64,000 bases of DNA from Hyaloscypha bicolor E. Lineage: Eukaryota; Ascomycota; Leotiomycetes; Helotiales; Hyaloscyphaceae. Below, piece after piece: positions 49,267 through 60,404 of this stretch. The stretch's first letter is position 1. Every line of letters starts with the position of its first letter. Below the pieces are notes generated by a model. It saw only the letters and a list, made by a program, of their open reading frames with translations, did not search any database and was not told the DNA's origin. The position numbers were made by a program, and so were the translations under genes. The DNA is taken from NCBI RefSeq assembly GCF_002865645.1, contig NW_020194676.1, forward strand, positions 1 through 64,000. Reading direction: 5' to 3'.

Positions 49267-49710
49267 ATGCCTCAATCATCCTGTCTCTGCGGCGCCAACG
49301 TTATCACCTGGGACGCACCATCCGCCTTCAACTTCCGCTGTCACTGCCTCGACGAGCGCAAGCTCACCGGTGCAGCCTTCGCCCTCAACATTCTCGTTCC
49401 CATTGAAGCACCCACTATCAAATCCGGCAAACTCTCCGTCTGGGGGAAGATCGTTCAAAGCGGGAATACAATCTACAACCACTCGTGTTCACAATGCGGG
49501 AGTCTCCTGTATCGCCATAGCACGGGGTTTCCGGGCACGATTGTGATCAAGGCGGGGTGTATTGATAGCGAGGAGGACCCGTCAACTGTTTATGTTCCTA
49601 AGATTGAAATCTTTACGAGAAGCCGTGTCCCGTGGATTCCTGCTATCGAAGGTGCCCTTCAGGATGACGGGGACTTTTCGAAGGAGTCGTTCGTTGCTCT
49701 TGGGTTCTGA
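49267..49710 (+). CDS. GFA (glutathione-dependent formaldehyde-activating)/CENP-V domain protein
   Basis: A 147-aa single-exon protein. Zinc-ligand cysteines appear as CLCGANV, FRCHCLDERK and HSCSQCGSLLYRH, followed by GTIVIKAGCIDSEED and the terminal KEIFTRSR-like segment (KIEIFTRSRVPWIPAI) typical of fungal GFA proteins. Family members bind zinc and may act on S-substituted glutathione; the substrate here is unknown. The ATG at 49,267 gives a complete domain. Convergent with the DUF1857 gene 130 bp away. Confidence 0.88.
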   Translation: MPQSSCLCGANVITWDAPSAFNFRCHCLDERKLTGAAFALNILVPIEAPTIKSGKLSVWGKIVQSGNTIYNHSCSQCGSLLYRHSTGFPGTIVIKAGCIDSEEDPSTVYVPKIEIFTRSRVPWIPAIEGALQDDGDFSKESFVALGF

Positions 49711-49840
49711 GCATAAGTGAGGCTTTAGAGACTCTCGATCCGAGCTGCGCTTTTTGTTTAGAAGAAATGGTATTCTTAACTTAACGTCATAGATTTCCGT
49801 TCCCTTCATTATATTTTGAATGCTTCCCACTTCTGGCCCT

Positions 49841-50531
49841 TCAAAGCTTCCCATCTTTCACCATCTGCCTGATTGCACTAATTGTCCCCGCTACGCCCCT
49901 CGGCGCAGTCTCCTGATACTGGTTCTGCTTCTTCACCGCCTCCTCACTCCCCTCCTCGATCTCCTTATGCTCCCACTCAAAAGTAAATGTGAGAAGCAAT
50001 TCGCCATCCATGCCAGAGGAAACGATGTTCAGAACCTTACTGGCATTTCCCATTGACTGAAAGGTTTCAACTCCGGAGCCAGCGTTGTCCTATTCGTGGT
50101 TAGGTAAGTTGCAACAGGGAAGAGGAAATGTACTGAGATGGGGGCGATGCTTGTAATCTTTTCTTGGACTTTTGGACCGATTACTGGGGCCATGCCTACT
50201 CCGCCGCCTGATAGAGTTAGTTCGAGATCACAAAATAAAGGTCATGAATTACCGTCCTTGAACTTGACTTCGCGCAAGACAGTTTCGCCATCGTCTTCCA
50301 GCACATCGCAGGTATCGATAACGGCCAAGAAGAGTTGTGGCTTACTAAAGTGACTCAGCATTGCTCGTGATGGTACTTGATATACTAAAGCATCGTAATG
50401 AACATGAAATGACTTGAGGAAACATACCGAACTTTCAGCTCCAAGCCTGCCCAAAGTTGCTTCATTGTAATAACTGGGGAGACCCCGGGTGAGTTCACCG
50501 GTGCTGTGGCAGCTGCGTAAATGATCGTCAT
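49841..50531 (-). CDS. DUF1857 (SRPBCC-fold) family protein
   Basis: Small START-like protein of 172 aa. Exons 50531-50428, 50344-50253, 50207-50134 and 50089-49841, with introns of 83, 45 and 44 nt. The protein runs MTIIYAAATAPVNSPGVSPV, TMKQLWAGLELKVR, KPQLFLAVIDTCDVLEDDG, VLREVKFKDGGV, then LNIVSSGMDGELLLTFTFEW, EEGSEEAVKK and ISAIRQMVKDGKL. This order and length match the fungal DUF1857 family. The fold suggests binding of a hydrophobic ligand; no reaction is known. Automatic frames miss it because each exon is short. Confidence 0.85.
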
Positions 50532-51101
50532 CTCGAAATGTTGATCTGAAGCTCGATTCTCCCTTGAAGGTGGTTGTCAAGATGAGAGATTTCTTGGTCC
50601 GCGGTTGGATTTTAAAGTGAGATTGAGACCGTAGATGGCGGAATCAAGAGGTGCGGGGGTGGTGGGGATGTCCGCCAGAGGGCCGGTTAATTGGACTTGT
50701 TCCTTACTTCCTTCCCTAGCTTACATGCGAAAATCCGTCATGCATTAGCCTCTATATGTCAAAGCCTACGCGATTGAACCAATGGAATCCATACAGCGTA
50801 TTGTGGGGGCGACAATCTCGATTGCTGTGCCTCTCTCCAGTAAAACCTCTACACAAGTAGAAAACAAACAATGTACTCTCAACAAGGCATATAATTTTCA
50901 CCAGTTTAGACTTCGCAGTTTGGCTCATTATAATCTAGACGGTATGTTATCACTTCTCTAGATCAACACATGCCTCAGACTTCAAGAAATGGAAAGATGC
51001 AGAATGCATCGAGGAGTAGTAATTGGGTAACGGACGGACGCAAAAAGTAAGTCTTTGTAGTGAGAATCAAGTTCATATATCTCCCAAGCGTTCACCAATC
51101 A
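50532..51101. other. Intergenic, 570 bp
   Basis: Upstream of the DUF1857 gene, up to the small hAT-type element. No recognised gene. Confidence 0.35.
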
Positions 51102-51289
51102 CAGCGTGAGAAATAAATAGATTAGATTAGATTAATAGCTATTGATCTAATCTATTCATGAAATTTTTTCATTAATCACATTCTAATTCTAAACAAAAAA
51201 TTAAGTATTGGATTAATTATATTCTAATTAACTTATTCATGAATATTCATAATGAATTTGATTAATGTGATTAATTTCTTCGCATACTG
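51102..51289. mobile_element. hAT-type MITE, 188 bp
   Basis: Starts CAGCGTGAGAAATAAAT and ends AATTTCTTCGCATACTG, giving imperfect CAG...CTG inverted ends. It is flanked by a perfect 8-bp duplication ACCAATCA (51,094-51,101 and 51,290-51,297). The interior is AT-rich with subterminal inverted GATTAAT/ATTAATC motifs and no coding capacity. Confidence 0.8.
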
Positions 51290-51878
51290 ACCAATCACGA
51301 TAGCGACTACTAACCAATACTCCTTTTTTGCACACAATGATGCTGCTTGAAAGTAAACCACTGCTACTCCATACCTCGAAAATGAACAATTTCAACTCCT
51401 TGTTATTCTTTCATTGCCTTTAACTCACGTTTATCCTTTTCATTTGAGGAAGCTTGTTTGGGTTAATATTGTCATTTAATTCTTAATCTTTCTATATGGA
51501 TAGTATCTCCACCTCGATTTTGTTCTTATCTTCCTTCCGATCTTCGACCGTTAGACGTCCGAGCATCCCCTCCCGCGGCTGGTGCTAGGTCACCAGGTTC
51601 CGCTGCTTCCGCTAAAGTCACCTCCCCCTAGGCCTCTACAGCTTCCATGACTTCCTATTGCGACAAAGTCCAACAAGCACAATGCAGGGACGGCATGCCA
51701 GAAATAGACATATATCGCATAAGGATAATATTGAAATTGACTCGAACAAGAGTTGCTGAGTAATGTCCACGAGTCCACGACGCAGACCCGAATCGGTTCC
51801 GATCTTAATCCACTTTCGTCTGTGGGTTGACGAGCGAGAGTGGATGGATTGTGAATTTGTGATTAGGATGCAGTTGAA
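51290..51878. other. Intergenic, about 590 bp
   Basis: Between the MITE and the uncertain open frame at 51,879. No recognised content; the frame at 51,590-51,778 is not protein-like. Confidence 0.3.
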
Positions 51879-52304
51879 CTAAGATCTCCAGGCCCAGCTC
51901 GTCAATCTTAAGCCGCTCGAGCCCTTTCTTTGCCCAACTCTCACGGTAACTGCGTCTGGTTTGTTTTCCAACCAGCGAGTTATGTAGGACCCTGCAAATC
52001 CCCCTCGGGTACTTCTTGGTAGATCCCCATTCAAGGCTTCTTTGTGTTCTTGAGGCAGGGTTTCAGGCACCTTGGATACGAGAGCTCTCTCGAATGGTTC
52101 CTTCAGTCGTGTGGAATGCTCCTGTGTGGCAAGCCAGAGGACAGGGTTGAAACTCTTATCAAAGACGAACTTGATTCTGCGGATGCCCGATAAGTTTGAA
52201 CTCTCTGAGCTTCTTCCAGGTTCTATGGAAACATTGCCAGTGTTACCCTGAGCTTTATTCTGTTGACATATATAGTCCGGCTCGGAGCTTGTGCAATTAG
52301 ACAA
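51879..52304 (-). CDS. Hypothetical open frame, perhaps a terminal exon
   Basis: An open frame of about 141 codons without an ATG at its 5' end. It includes RRIKFVFDKSFNPVLWLATQ, EPFERALVSKVPETLPQEH and GGFAGSYITRWLENKPDAV. Composition is protein-like, but I recognise no family. Further open stretches upstream on the same strand (about 52,380-52,640, containing RVRDPRDVSRGVCLSP) might be earlier exons. It could equally be the remains of a decayed gene. Confidence 0.25.
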   Translation of the reverse strand: MSNCTSSEPDYICQQNKAQGNTGNVSIEPGRSSESSNLSGIRRIKFVFDKSFNPVLWLATQEHSTRLKEPFERALVSKVPETLPQEHKEALNGDLPRSTRGGFAGSYITRWLENKPDAVTVRVGQRKGSSGLRLTSWAWRS

Positions 52305-53264
52305 AATCGTGATGTATGTTTGATTATAACCTATAGGCTGGAGAGTGCGAAGTCAAAACCCATAGAAGATGGACATAGGGGATTCATTTGGGGCCCAGGG
52401 GAGCTGAACTGCTGTTTGTCGACATCGAGCCTCGGGCTCAGACACACTCCTCTGCTAACATCCCGAGGATCTCTCACGCGAACATATTCATACTCGTTTC
52501 ATCACCGGGCGAGTACGACGATAAAGATGATTTTCTCCTGGGAAATCCCGGCGGCGCAACGAAGGCGGGCACGGTATGTTCCTGGACTATGAGGATTGCT
52601 CGAACCGCAAGGTGCTACTGCTAAGAAAGCGCATTTTGATAATCAAGATCGAATAACCTTAGGAGATACCAGAGAGCAAGAGGTGAAGACGGCGACGAGC
52701 GTGGTGATGGCATAATGTCCCTAAGAATGGGTTTGTCTTGGCTAGAACGTCGGTAAGGCTGAGCCCGACGAGCTTCTTTAACGTCTCCACACTTCGGCGG
52801 CCGATACGACCGTGTTTTAGGGCTGGTAAGTTGTGGAAGGTGTCGATGCAGGAAACAAACAGGTGCCGTCTTTGAGGGGTTTCACGGTTTTGACGGAGGA
52901 GAACGAGAGAACGACAGAACGGAAACGGAGGTTGTCAGGCTGTGAACACCCCTATTGCTTATATAAACCACTGCACTGCGAGTGGCTTCGAATTGACCAA
53001 TCGCGGAGAAGACAGAGGCAAAGTATTACCAAAATTACAGGTTCCACAGCATAGAGTTGAGGGAGGAAGACAGTGGAATGAAGATCAAAGTAAGAGATAC
53101 GAAGAGGTTGTAGTTGACCGATAAGGGCTTCGGTGACCATGAATTGAATCAACAGTACGGTCACGTCAAAGAAATCTGGTCTAGACTGGTGAACTCGAGA
53201 GCTGCGATAGCCACTCACGAGTGTGCCACTGCCTCCGCCTACAGCCAGCTTATCGAGACTAAAG
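52305..53264. other. Poorly explained interval, 960 bp
   Basis: Contains several open frames with weak coding character, including a 108-codon minus-strand frame (53,278-52,952) overlapping the end of the next gene by 14 bp. It ends in a hydrophobic stretch (PVILVILCLCLL) but matches nothing I know. May be a 3' UTR. Confidence 0.3.
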
Positions 53265-54029
53265 TTATTCTCTGCCATACTGCATGTCCTTCAACTCCCT
53301 CAGAGGCTCGATGTCTGCCAACATCTCACTCTGCAAATTGTGCCAAAGTATTCCGCAACTTGGCTTGCTGGCCCGATTGACCTCGATGACTCTCTGATTG
53401 GTGACAATGAAGTCGCATCCAGTATCCCATTCCTCGCCCACGAGTTCTTCATCCAGAACCTGGCATTCATGTGCCAGGGCAACGGTCTGTGTAATCCCAT
53501 CAATGACCCCTATTGAATAGAGCATGGCCCATTCCAAGTCGAAGAATCCATGACCTTTCCCGAACCGCAGACCCTGATAATTGATAGCACCGGTGCCAGT
53601 GACCATCAGATCAATCTTTTTCAGCAAACTCTTGATCTCGGCCAAGCTGACATGCCGCCCGACCCTCTCCATACCATCAAGCATGCTTGCAATCTCCCAT
53701 TTCTTCTCGAGGATCCCTCGAGGATCCAGCAGCCAGAAACCCCTCCGTATGCCATATGTAGTGACCAGCACAGTTTTGCCATCTATCAGCGCACGATGCC
53801 TGAGCTCTTGTATGCAATTGTCTGGGGCGACGAAGAGGATTTCGGCATTTTTGTACGCAGGAAGGGAGGTAAGGAGGTCGGTCGCTGTAGAGGAGCCGCC
53901 AAAGTCTGCGATGAAGGAGGAGTAGTTGTAATGGAAGCGTGGATCCGGGATTGCCACTTGACGGAGTTGTGACCAGACTTTGTTGCGGATGATGGATTTG
54001 TGTGAGCCGGAGCTGGTTGAAGAAGACAT
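53265..54029 (-). CDS. 5-formyltetrahydrofolate cyclo-ligase-like (MTHFSD-type) protein
   Basis: A 254-aa single-exon protein of the 5-FTHF_cyc-lig family. It starts MSSSTSSGSHKSIIRNKVWS, in line with the family's N-terminal K-x-x-x-R-x-x-W segment, then FIADFGGSSTATDLLTSLP and LFVAPDNCIQELRHRALIDG. The conserved nucleotide/folate loop appears as INYQGLRFGKGHGFFDLEWA, and VALAHECQVLDEELVGEEWD and DFIVTNQRVIEV follow. This pattern is closer to methenyltetrahydrofolate-synthetase-domain proteins than to the short housekeeping cyclo-ligase, so the enzyme activity is plausible but not assured. Complete. Confidence 0.82.
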   Translation of the reverse strand: MSSSTSSGSHKSIIRNKVWSQLRQVAIPDPRFHYNYSSFIADFGGSSTATDLLTSLPAYKNAEILFVAPDNCIQELRHRALIDGKTVLVTTYGIRRGFWLLDPRGILEKKWEIASMLDGMERVGRHVSLAEIKSLLKKIDLMVTGTGAINYQGLRFGKGHGFFDLEWAMLYSIGVIDGITQTVALAHECQVLDEELVGEEWDTGCDFIVTNQRVIEVNRASKPSCGILWHNLQSEMLADIEPLRELKDMQYGRE

Positions 54030-54773
54030 TAAAAAAGATTCAGGGGCCGGGCATGCCTCGGCTTCTCAAGCTAACCAAAACCTGCGGAAGCAACTGGTTG
54101 AAAGGGTATCAAATACAGTTCCTGATCAGTAGTCTTCAAGTCAACTACACTTACACTCTGTCACTCCTCAACTCCCGAATATCCCACTTTAAAGATCAGA
54201 GTTGTTGAATAGTGCTTTTGCACGTGATTCGCTGGGCGAGCCAAAAAGGGGGAAAACTCCCGCTGCAGGCAAAATCTCAACGTTCACCCCCACTTTTCAC
54301 GCAACGTCATCGACTTCACTTCTTGAACAACTTCACAGTCTGAACTCCGGTGCACAATTGCTACCTCAGCTGATTGCTCCGGTCCGCATGTCATGGATAC
54401 ACTGAGCTGTATGTCAAATTGTCAAGCGTGGGAGGATAGCTCCAATTCACCATTCTCAACCAATTGCCATGTTCTGGAGCCATGCCGTCCAGCCATTGTG
54501 AGTCGATGCAAGCTTCCCCGCGTTGCTGGATATGGAAGGCCTATGCGAGAGGAAAGCCAAGGTGGGGCCAACGTCTCGACGATAAGAAGTTTCTAAGAAA
54601 AAGTGAATCGAGATGCCCAATAATGGCATAGTAATAATCCTACATCCTTGAACAAGCGTTTGGCACTTGCGCGGAAGCATATAAATGACCTTACCAGACC
54701 CTCTATCCCGCTTCTTCTTCAAGTCATTGTTGCTTCATTCATTTTGTTTCGTTCACGCCACAGCATCTCCAGT
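54030..54773. other. Divergent intergenic, 744 bp
   Basis: Between the cyclo-ligase-like gene and the amine oxidase. Probably holds both promoters. An open frame from 54,648 runs into the oxidase but lacks family features before the MSTEQ methionine. Confidence 0.4.
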
Positions 54774-56979
54774 ATGTCCACCGAGCAAGTCCTCGTCTCC
54801 CTTGCCAAGAGGACAGTGATTCCTCAACATCCTCTTGGCCCTTTGACTGCCGCTGAGATATCAGAGAGCGCACGGCTAATCAAGGGATCATGGCCATCCA
54901 ACACCAACGTTCACTTCAAAAGCATCACCTTGCAAGAGCCGAAGAAGGCACAGCTTCTTCCTTTTTTGGCTGCTGAGCATTCAGGGAGACGTACCCCCAC
55001 TGTCGAGAGGAAGAGCTTTGTACTTTACTACATCCGCAATACCGTAAGTTTGCGTGGGACCGCCCAGTGGTCTTCCTCGCTGATCAACCCTCAGGATAAA
55101 CTCCACGAAGCCATTGTCAATTTGAGCCTCGGAAAGGTTGAAAGTAACCTTCGGCTCGGCCCATACGTCCACAGCCCCGCCGATGGCGACGAGATTGTCA
55201 AAGTCGAGAAGATTGCATTGGAAGATGAAAAGGTGCAGGCTGAGATTGCCAAACTTCAACTTCCTGAAGGGACGGTTTTAATCAGTGACCCTTGGATTTA
55301 CGGTAAGTTGTGCAACGATCAATCTGGGTTCTTCCCCTGACAATTTGGCAGGATCCGATGGAATCGACGACGGGCTTTTCACCGATGCCAAACGCATGTT
55401 CCAATGCTTCCTGTACATTCGAGACCCGAACAATGCTTCCGAGGCTGATGGAAACCATTATGCTATGCCACTCACTATTTCTCCTGTCGTCAGCGCGGAG
55501 ACTATGACGGTCACCAGAATAGATATCCTGCCAACAGGTGTTGATAACACCATCAGGGAGCCATCCCCATACAAAGCCCACCCACCAAACGAATACATCC
55601 CAGAGGCCCAAACACTGCGAACCGATATTAAGCCATTGAACGTGATTCAGCCAGAGGGTGCCTCGTTCACCGTCAAGAATTTCAGTGAACAAGGCCACGA
55701 AATCGCATGGCAGAAGTGGGATTTCAAGGTCGGCTTCAACCTACGAGAAGGAATGGTTCTCTACGACGTTCACTACGACGGTCGACCACTTTTCTATCGA
55801 CTTTCTCTTTCCGATATGAACATCCCATACGCCGATCCTCGCCACCCATACCACAAGAAGGCTGCCTTCGATCTTGGCGACGCAGGAGCAGGTATCATGG
55901 CCAACAACCTCCAATTGGGATGTGATTGCCTTGGATCCATCCACTACCTCTCAGCAATCTTGAACGACGACAAGGGAGAGCCACTCCACATGCCCAACTG
56001 CGTCTGCATCCACGAGCAAGATGCTGGTATTGGTTGGAAGCACACAAACTACCGCACTGGTCGAGCAGCCGTAGTCCGAAACCGAGAGCTGGTCTTGCAA
56101 TCAATCATCACAGTCTCAAACTACGAGTATATTCTCGCTTTCCAATTCAATCAGGCCGGAGAAGTGATGTATGAGGTTCGAGCAACCGGTATTCTCTCTA
56201 CTCAGCCCATCGATGAAGGCATCACAGTCCCATGGGGAACCGTCGTCCACCCAGGCGTTCTTGCAGCCCACCACCAACACATCTTCTCCCTTCGCATCGA
56301 CCCGATGATCGACGGCCCCATAAACCGTGTCGTCTACGACGAAGCACACCCCATGCCACGCTCTGACTTCAACCCTCATGGTGTTGGATACACCGTGAGC
56401 GAAACACCCGTCACGACATCCTGCGGGCTGGACCAGAACTGGGACGTCAATCGAATCTTCAAGATTCAGAACGCTGGCGTGAAGAACCCTATCAACGGCA
56501 AGCCGGTAGCATACAAGATCATGGCACCGCCGTTCCAGAAGATGTTGGCCGATAAAGACAGCTTCCATTTCAAGCGCGCCGAGTTCGCAGACCACAATAT
56601 CTACGTGACGTCCTATAAAGACGACGAGCTCTACGCCGGTGGAAAATACACCAACCAATCTCGCGGCGGAACCGGTGTGCGGAGCTGGGCTGATCGCAAG
56701 GATAACGTACTGGATGATGACATTGTTGTCTGGGTCCAGTTTGGGATCAACCACGTTCCGCGGATCGAGGATTTCCCCGTGATGCCGTGTGAGATTTTGA
56801 AGGTTGCGCTGAAGCCGGTGAATTTCTTTGAGAAGAATCCAGCGCTGGATGTGCCGCAGAGTGTGCAGAGCTTTAATAAGAGCGTGCTGGCGAGTGTAAA
56901 CCATGGGCAGGAGGCCGGGGAGGGGGTTGTGGAGAAAGGGGGTGAGTTGTGCTGTGTTAAGGAGAGTAGTAAGTTATGA
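54774..56979 (+). CDS. Copper-containing primary-amine oxidase, peroxisomal
   Basis: Oxidises primary amines to aldehyde, ammonia and H2O2 using copper and topaquinone. Exons 54774-55043, 55095-55302 and 55352-56979 give 701 aa, the normal size. The start MSTEQVLVS precedes HPLGPLTAAEI, the N2-domain opening. The catalytic base is in KKAAFDLGDAG (about residue 333). The topaquinone precursor is the first Tyr of SNYEYIL (about residue 417). Copper ligands are the His residues of HHQHIF (about 466-468) and INHVPR (about 627). It ends in ESSKL, a type 1 peroxisomal targeting signal. Introns are 51 and 49 nt. Intact, probably allowing growth on amines as a nitrogen source. Confidence 0.95.
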
Positions 56980-57875
56980 GGTGGGTGCCAGCTATAAAGT
57001 AGCTGTAACGGGAACTTTAAGTCCGGTTTTGGTTTTTATGAAAGGCGTTCGGATGGGTATACCAAGGAGAATGGCTAGCTAACGTAGCTCAAAGTCATGC
57101 AGAAATACCTGTACTCCAATCTTCCGTCTTTTCTATGCAACTTGTGCTTATCATTGCAAGCTGAAGTGAATCTCGGAAGCCCTTGACTCTCAAAGACAAA
57201 AGTATCGAGCCGGAAGTTCAAGTAGCTTTCTCGCCACGAACTCAATGGCACAAGCAAACCACCCGCGGAGGAAAGTTCAAGAGAAATGAAATGATTTGCT
57301 CACCCAGAACGGACAAATGCTGAAGTTGCCTGAGTCTTCTTGTGCCATGATGTGATTACCACTCAAAATCCCCCTCTGAGCGAAAACGGCGTGGCCCCAA
57401 CCTCGGCAACAACCCCTCTCTGTTCAATCCCTGGACCACCGCAAACACCGAATCAAAAGCCTGTACTTCTTTAAGACGAAAGCAGCAGCCGCTGGACACC
57501 GCACCCCAAGCACGTTGCCCGTTTCTATTACTCAATTCAATAGGCTAATTAGCAATCAGCAATTGCTCCTAACCTCCAGAGGAAATCAGGACCGGCAGCG
57601 GACTTTGTTCCCCGAAAATTAAGTCAGCAAATCAATGTTAAGGCCTCAAAATTTCAAAAAGCAAGAACCGAGAGGCAGAAAGTGATCGACACGCCCTTCA
57701 CTAATAATGCAATCTGCCAATCTGTTCGATTTTATTTCCTTGCCGTTGAGCTGAGTTCTTTTCGCCTTTCTCATTCCACCTCCACGGGTTGCCTGTTTCA
57801 TTGCCTCCGCGGATGCAGGACCCGATTACTCAACACTCAAATTTCATGCTTGGCAATTCTTTTCAATTTTTGTGA
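56980..57875. other. Intergenic, about 900 bp
   Basis: 3' flank of the amine oxidase up to the target duplication of the hAT-type element. No recognised gene; the 57,682-57,927 frame runs into the element. Confidence 0.35.
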
Positions 57876-57883
57876 CTCACCAA

Positions 57884-58641
57884 CAGTGTGGGCAAAAACT
57901 ACTCAAGCTACTCAAGCTACTCTATAGTAGTCTTGAGTAGAGTAGAGTAGAGTTTGAGTAGCGTAATATGGTACTTGAGTAGAGTAGAGTAGAGTACTAC
58001 TCTAGAGTAACTCAAGAGTAGTCACGTGCAAGTCACGTAAATATAATAAATCGATATTTATTTAATTATTAATAAATAAATAAGGTACATATTAAGTAGC
58101 ACTATATAATTTAAGCTAGAGCTTATATAAGGCTACTTAAATACCATTTTTCTTCTATAAAAACCAGATTTCCCTCTTCGAAATCTTTCTTTTCCTGCTT
58201 TTTTTCTTCTCCTTTTACTTCTTCTAATTCGTCTTTAAATAGCCCCCAGCTTTTTAAGTAAGATATTATCTTAATAGTACTCTTATTAAGTCTATTATAT
58301 AATTTAAATAATAAGAGTACCTTGAGAGAAGAGTTTGCCCTTAATAGCTAAGAAAGCCTATGAATATATTAAGGTTCTAGCTTGCTTACTAAGCCTTGCC
58401 ACTACTTAATTGGGCAGTGCAGTGGCGCTAGACTCGGGCTACCCCGGAGCCTTACCTAATTAGGCTAGTGTGTCACGTGTAACATCACGTGTAGTATCAC
58501 GTGCATACTACTCAACTACTCTAGAATATTCTAGAGTAGTTGAGTAGAGTATTGAGTAGAGTATGAGTAGTGAGAAATTTATTTGAGTAGAATATGAGTA
58601 GGGCCCACTACTCTACTCTACTCTACTCATTTCCCACACTG
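57884..58641. mobile_element. hAT-type MITE, 758 bp, with CTACTC subterminal repeats and E-box motifs
   Basis: Begins CAGTGTGGGCAAAAACTACTC and ends GAGTAG-complement repeats followed by TTTCCCACACTG, giving matched CAGTGTGGG termini. A perfect 8-bp duplication CTCACCAA flanks it (57,876-57,883 and 58,642-58,649). Both ends carry many CTACTC/GAGTAG units, the usual transposase-binding subterminal repeats of hAT elements. Four CACGTG palindromes lie inside: one near 58,023 and three between about 58,472 and 58,505. No transposase. The right end is 183 bp upstream of the MFS start codon. Confidence 0.88.
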
Positions 58642-58824
58642 CTCACCAAACACATGTGTGGGAGTGGCACGGGTTGTGTTGGAGATACGGAAATAAATCT
58701 CGAAAAGCTTTCCGTCTCACTCCCGAAGGTATATGTCCCGTGGCTGCCTGACTTTTGAGTTGCCAAAAGTATAGACCTCGAGTGTTTCTTCGTCCACATT
58801 TTGCCGAAGGTCAAGAGTGGGATC

Positions 58825-60404
58825 ATGGTGAAAAATATCAACAACAGCGAGGATGCTTTCGAAAAGGATATCGAAATCCAGTCCGCCCACTCTTCGTCTA
58901 CCATTATCGAAGATGATGAAATTCGGGAGGAGATAAATGGAAAGGGGGTGTTGAGGGAGGAAGACGGCATCGAAGTCTACCCTGTATTTGACGAAACACA
59001 AGATGAAGAGCAGAGACAGAAAAATGGTGCAAGGACAAGGACAAGTACGAAGAGCAGTTGGAAGGATCCTGGGCCCCCTCCTGATGGAGGAAGGGAGGCT
59101 TGGATCCAAGGTTCGTTCTCTTCCTTCTGCTATGATCTTCACTCTTCTTCCAGCTCGCAGGTAGTTATGTTCTGGTGCTGACTTCGATAATTTTCTCCAG
59201 CCGCAATGGCCCACCTAGCAGTAATGAACACCTGGGGCTTCATTAACAGTTTCGGCGTTTTTCAATCCTACTACGTTGCTTCCCTCCACGACTCCCCTTC
59301 CACAATCTCCTGGATCGGCACCATGCAAATCTTCCTACTCTTCTTCATCGGGACTTTCACCGGGCGTCTCACAGATGCCGGATACTTCCGCATCGTCTTC
59401 TTGACCGGCTCGATTCTCGGCGTCGTCGGACTGTTCATGGCATCGTTGAGCACGACGTACTGGCAGCTGTTCCTGGCTCAGGGTGTGTGCTGTGGGCTGG
59501 GGAATGGCTGTCTTTTTTGTCCAGCATTGAGTTTGTTAAGTACGTATTTTTCGAAGAAGAGGGGGTTGGCGATTGGGCTTGCGGCAACGGGGTCAGCGAC
59601 GGGGGGCATGGTGTTCTCGGCTATGGTGCAGCAGTTGCTTCCCAGAGTTGGGTTTGCGTGGACGATGAGGAGCCTGGCATTCATCCAATTAGGGTGCTTG
59701 GTGTTCTGTAATTTACTGATGAAGACGAGGATGCCGCCAAGGAAAGCCGGGGCGGTGGTGGATTGGAAGAGCTTTAAGGAGGCCACTTACTCTTTGTTTG
59801 CCGCCGGGATGTTTTTTGTAAGTGAAAGCTGTATTGGATGTTGACATGTACTAATAGGGGGAAGGTGTTTTGGGGTGCATACTTTGCCTACTTCTACCTT
59901 GGCTCCTTCGGACGATCAATCATCCACCTCCCATACACGGAATCTGTCAACCTTTTGATCGTGCTCAACAGTATGGGAGTTGTGGGCCGCATAGGTCCAG
60001 GACTCATTGCTGATTGGATCGGGCCGCACAATTCCCTGATACCGATCGTGGCCATAAATTCGCTCTGTTTGTTTTGCTGGATTGGCGTCACCTCAAAGGG
60101 AGGGCTGTATGCCTGGGCGTGCATTTATGGGATCGTCGGGGCTGCAATCCAGAGTCTTTTCCCAACGGCTCTTTCCAATTTGACGACGGACTTGAGAATG
60201 GCTGGGACGAGAATGGGTATGGTATTTACTATCTTGAGCTTCGCAACATTGACTGGGCCACCGATCGCTGGAGAGCTGATCCAGAGAAAAGGAGGAGAGT
60301 ATGAATATGGCCAGATCTTCGCCGGCATGGTGATGTTTGTTGGATGCTGTCTTCTAATTGCGTCGAGATACACAAGAAGTACGAAATTGATGGCGAAAGT
60401 TTGA
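58825..60404 (+). CDS. MFS transporter, monocarboxylate-transporter-like (MCH family)
   Basis: Twelve-span plasma-membrane transporter of 480 aa. Exons 58825-59110, 59201-59817 and 59865-60404. A long acidic cytosolic N-terminus ends in PPPDGGREAWIQAAMAHLAV, the D-G-G-x-x-A-W signature of fungal MCT-like proteins. Next come NTWGFINSFGVFQSYYV, the loop FTGRLTDAGYFR, CCGLGNGCLFCPALSLLSTY, KKRGLAIGLAATGSATGGMV and, in the last exon, LNSMGVVGRIGPGLIADWIG. The 47-nt second intron uses an AAG acceptor to hold frame (FF then VFWGAYFAYFY). Intact. The MITE inserted just upstream may affect its expression. Substrate unknown; a carboxylate or related anion is likely. Confidence 0.88.

Noticed and set aside
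56116..56904. 262-codon minus-strand frame inside the amine oxidase
   Set aside because: Shadow of a long GC-rich coding exon with copper and topaquinone motifs on the other strand.
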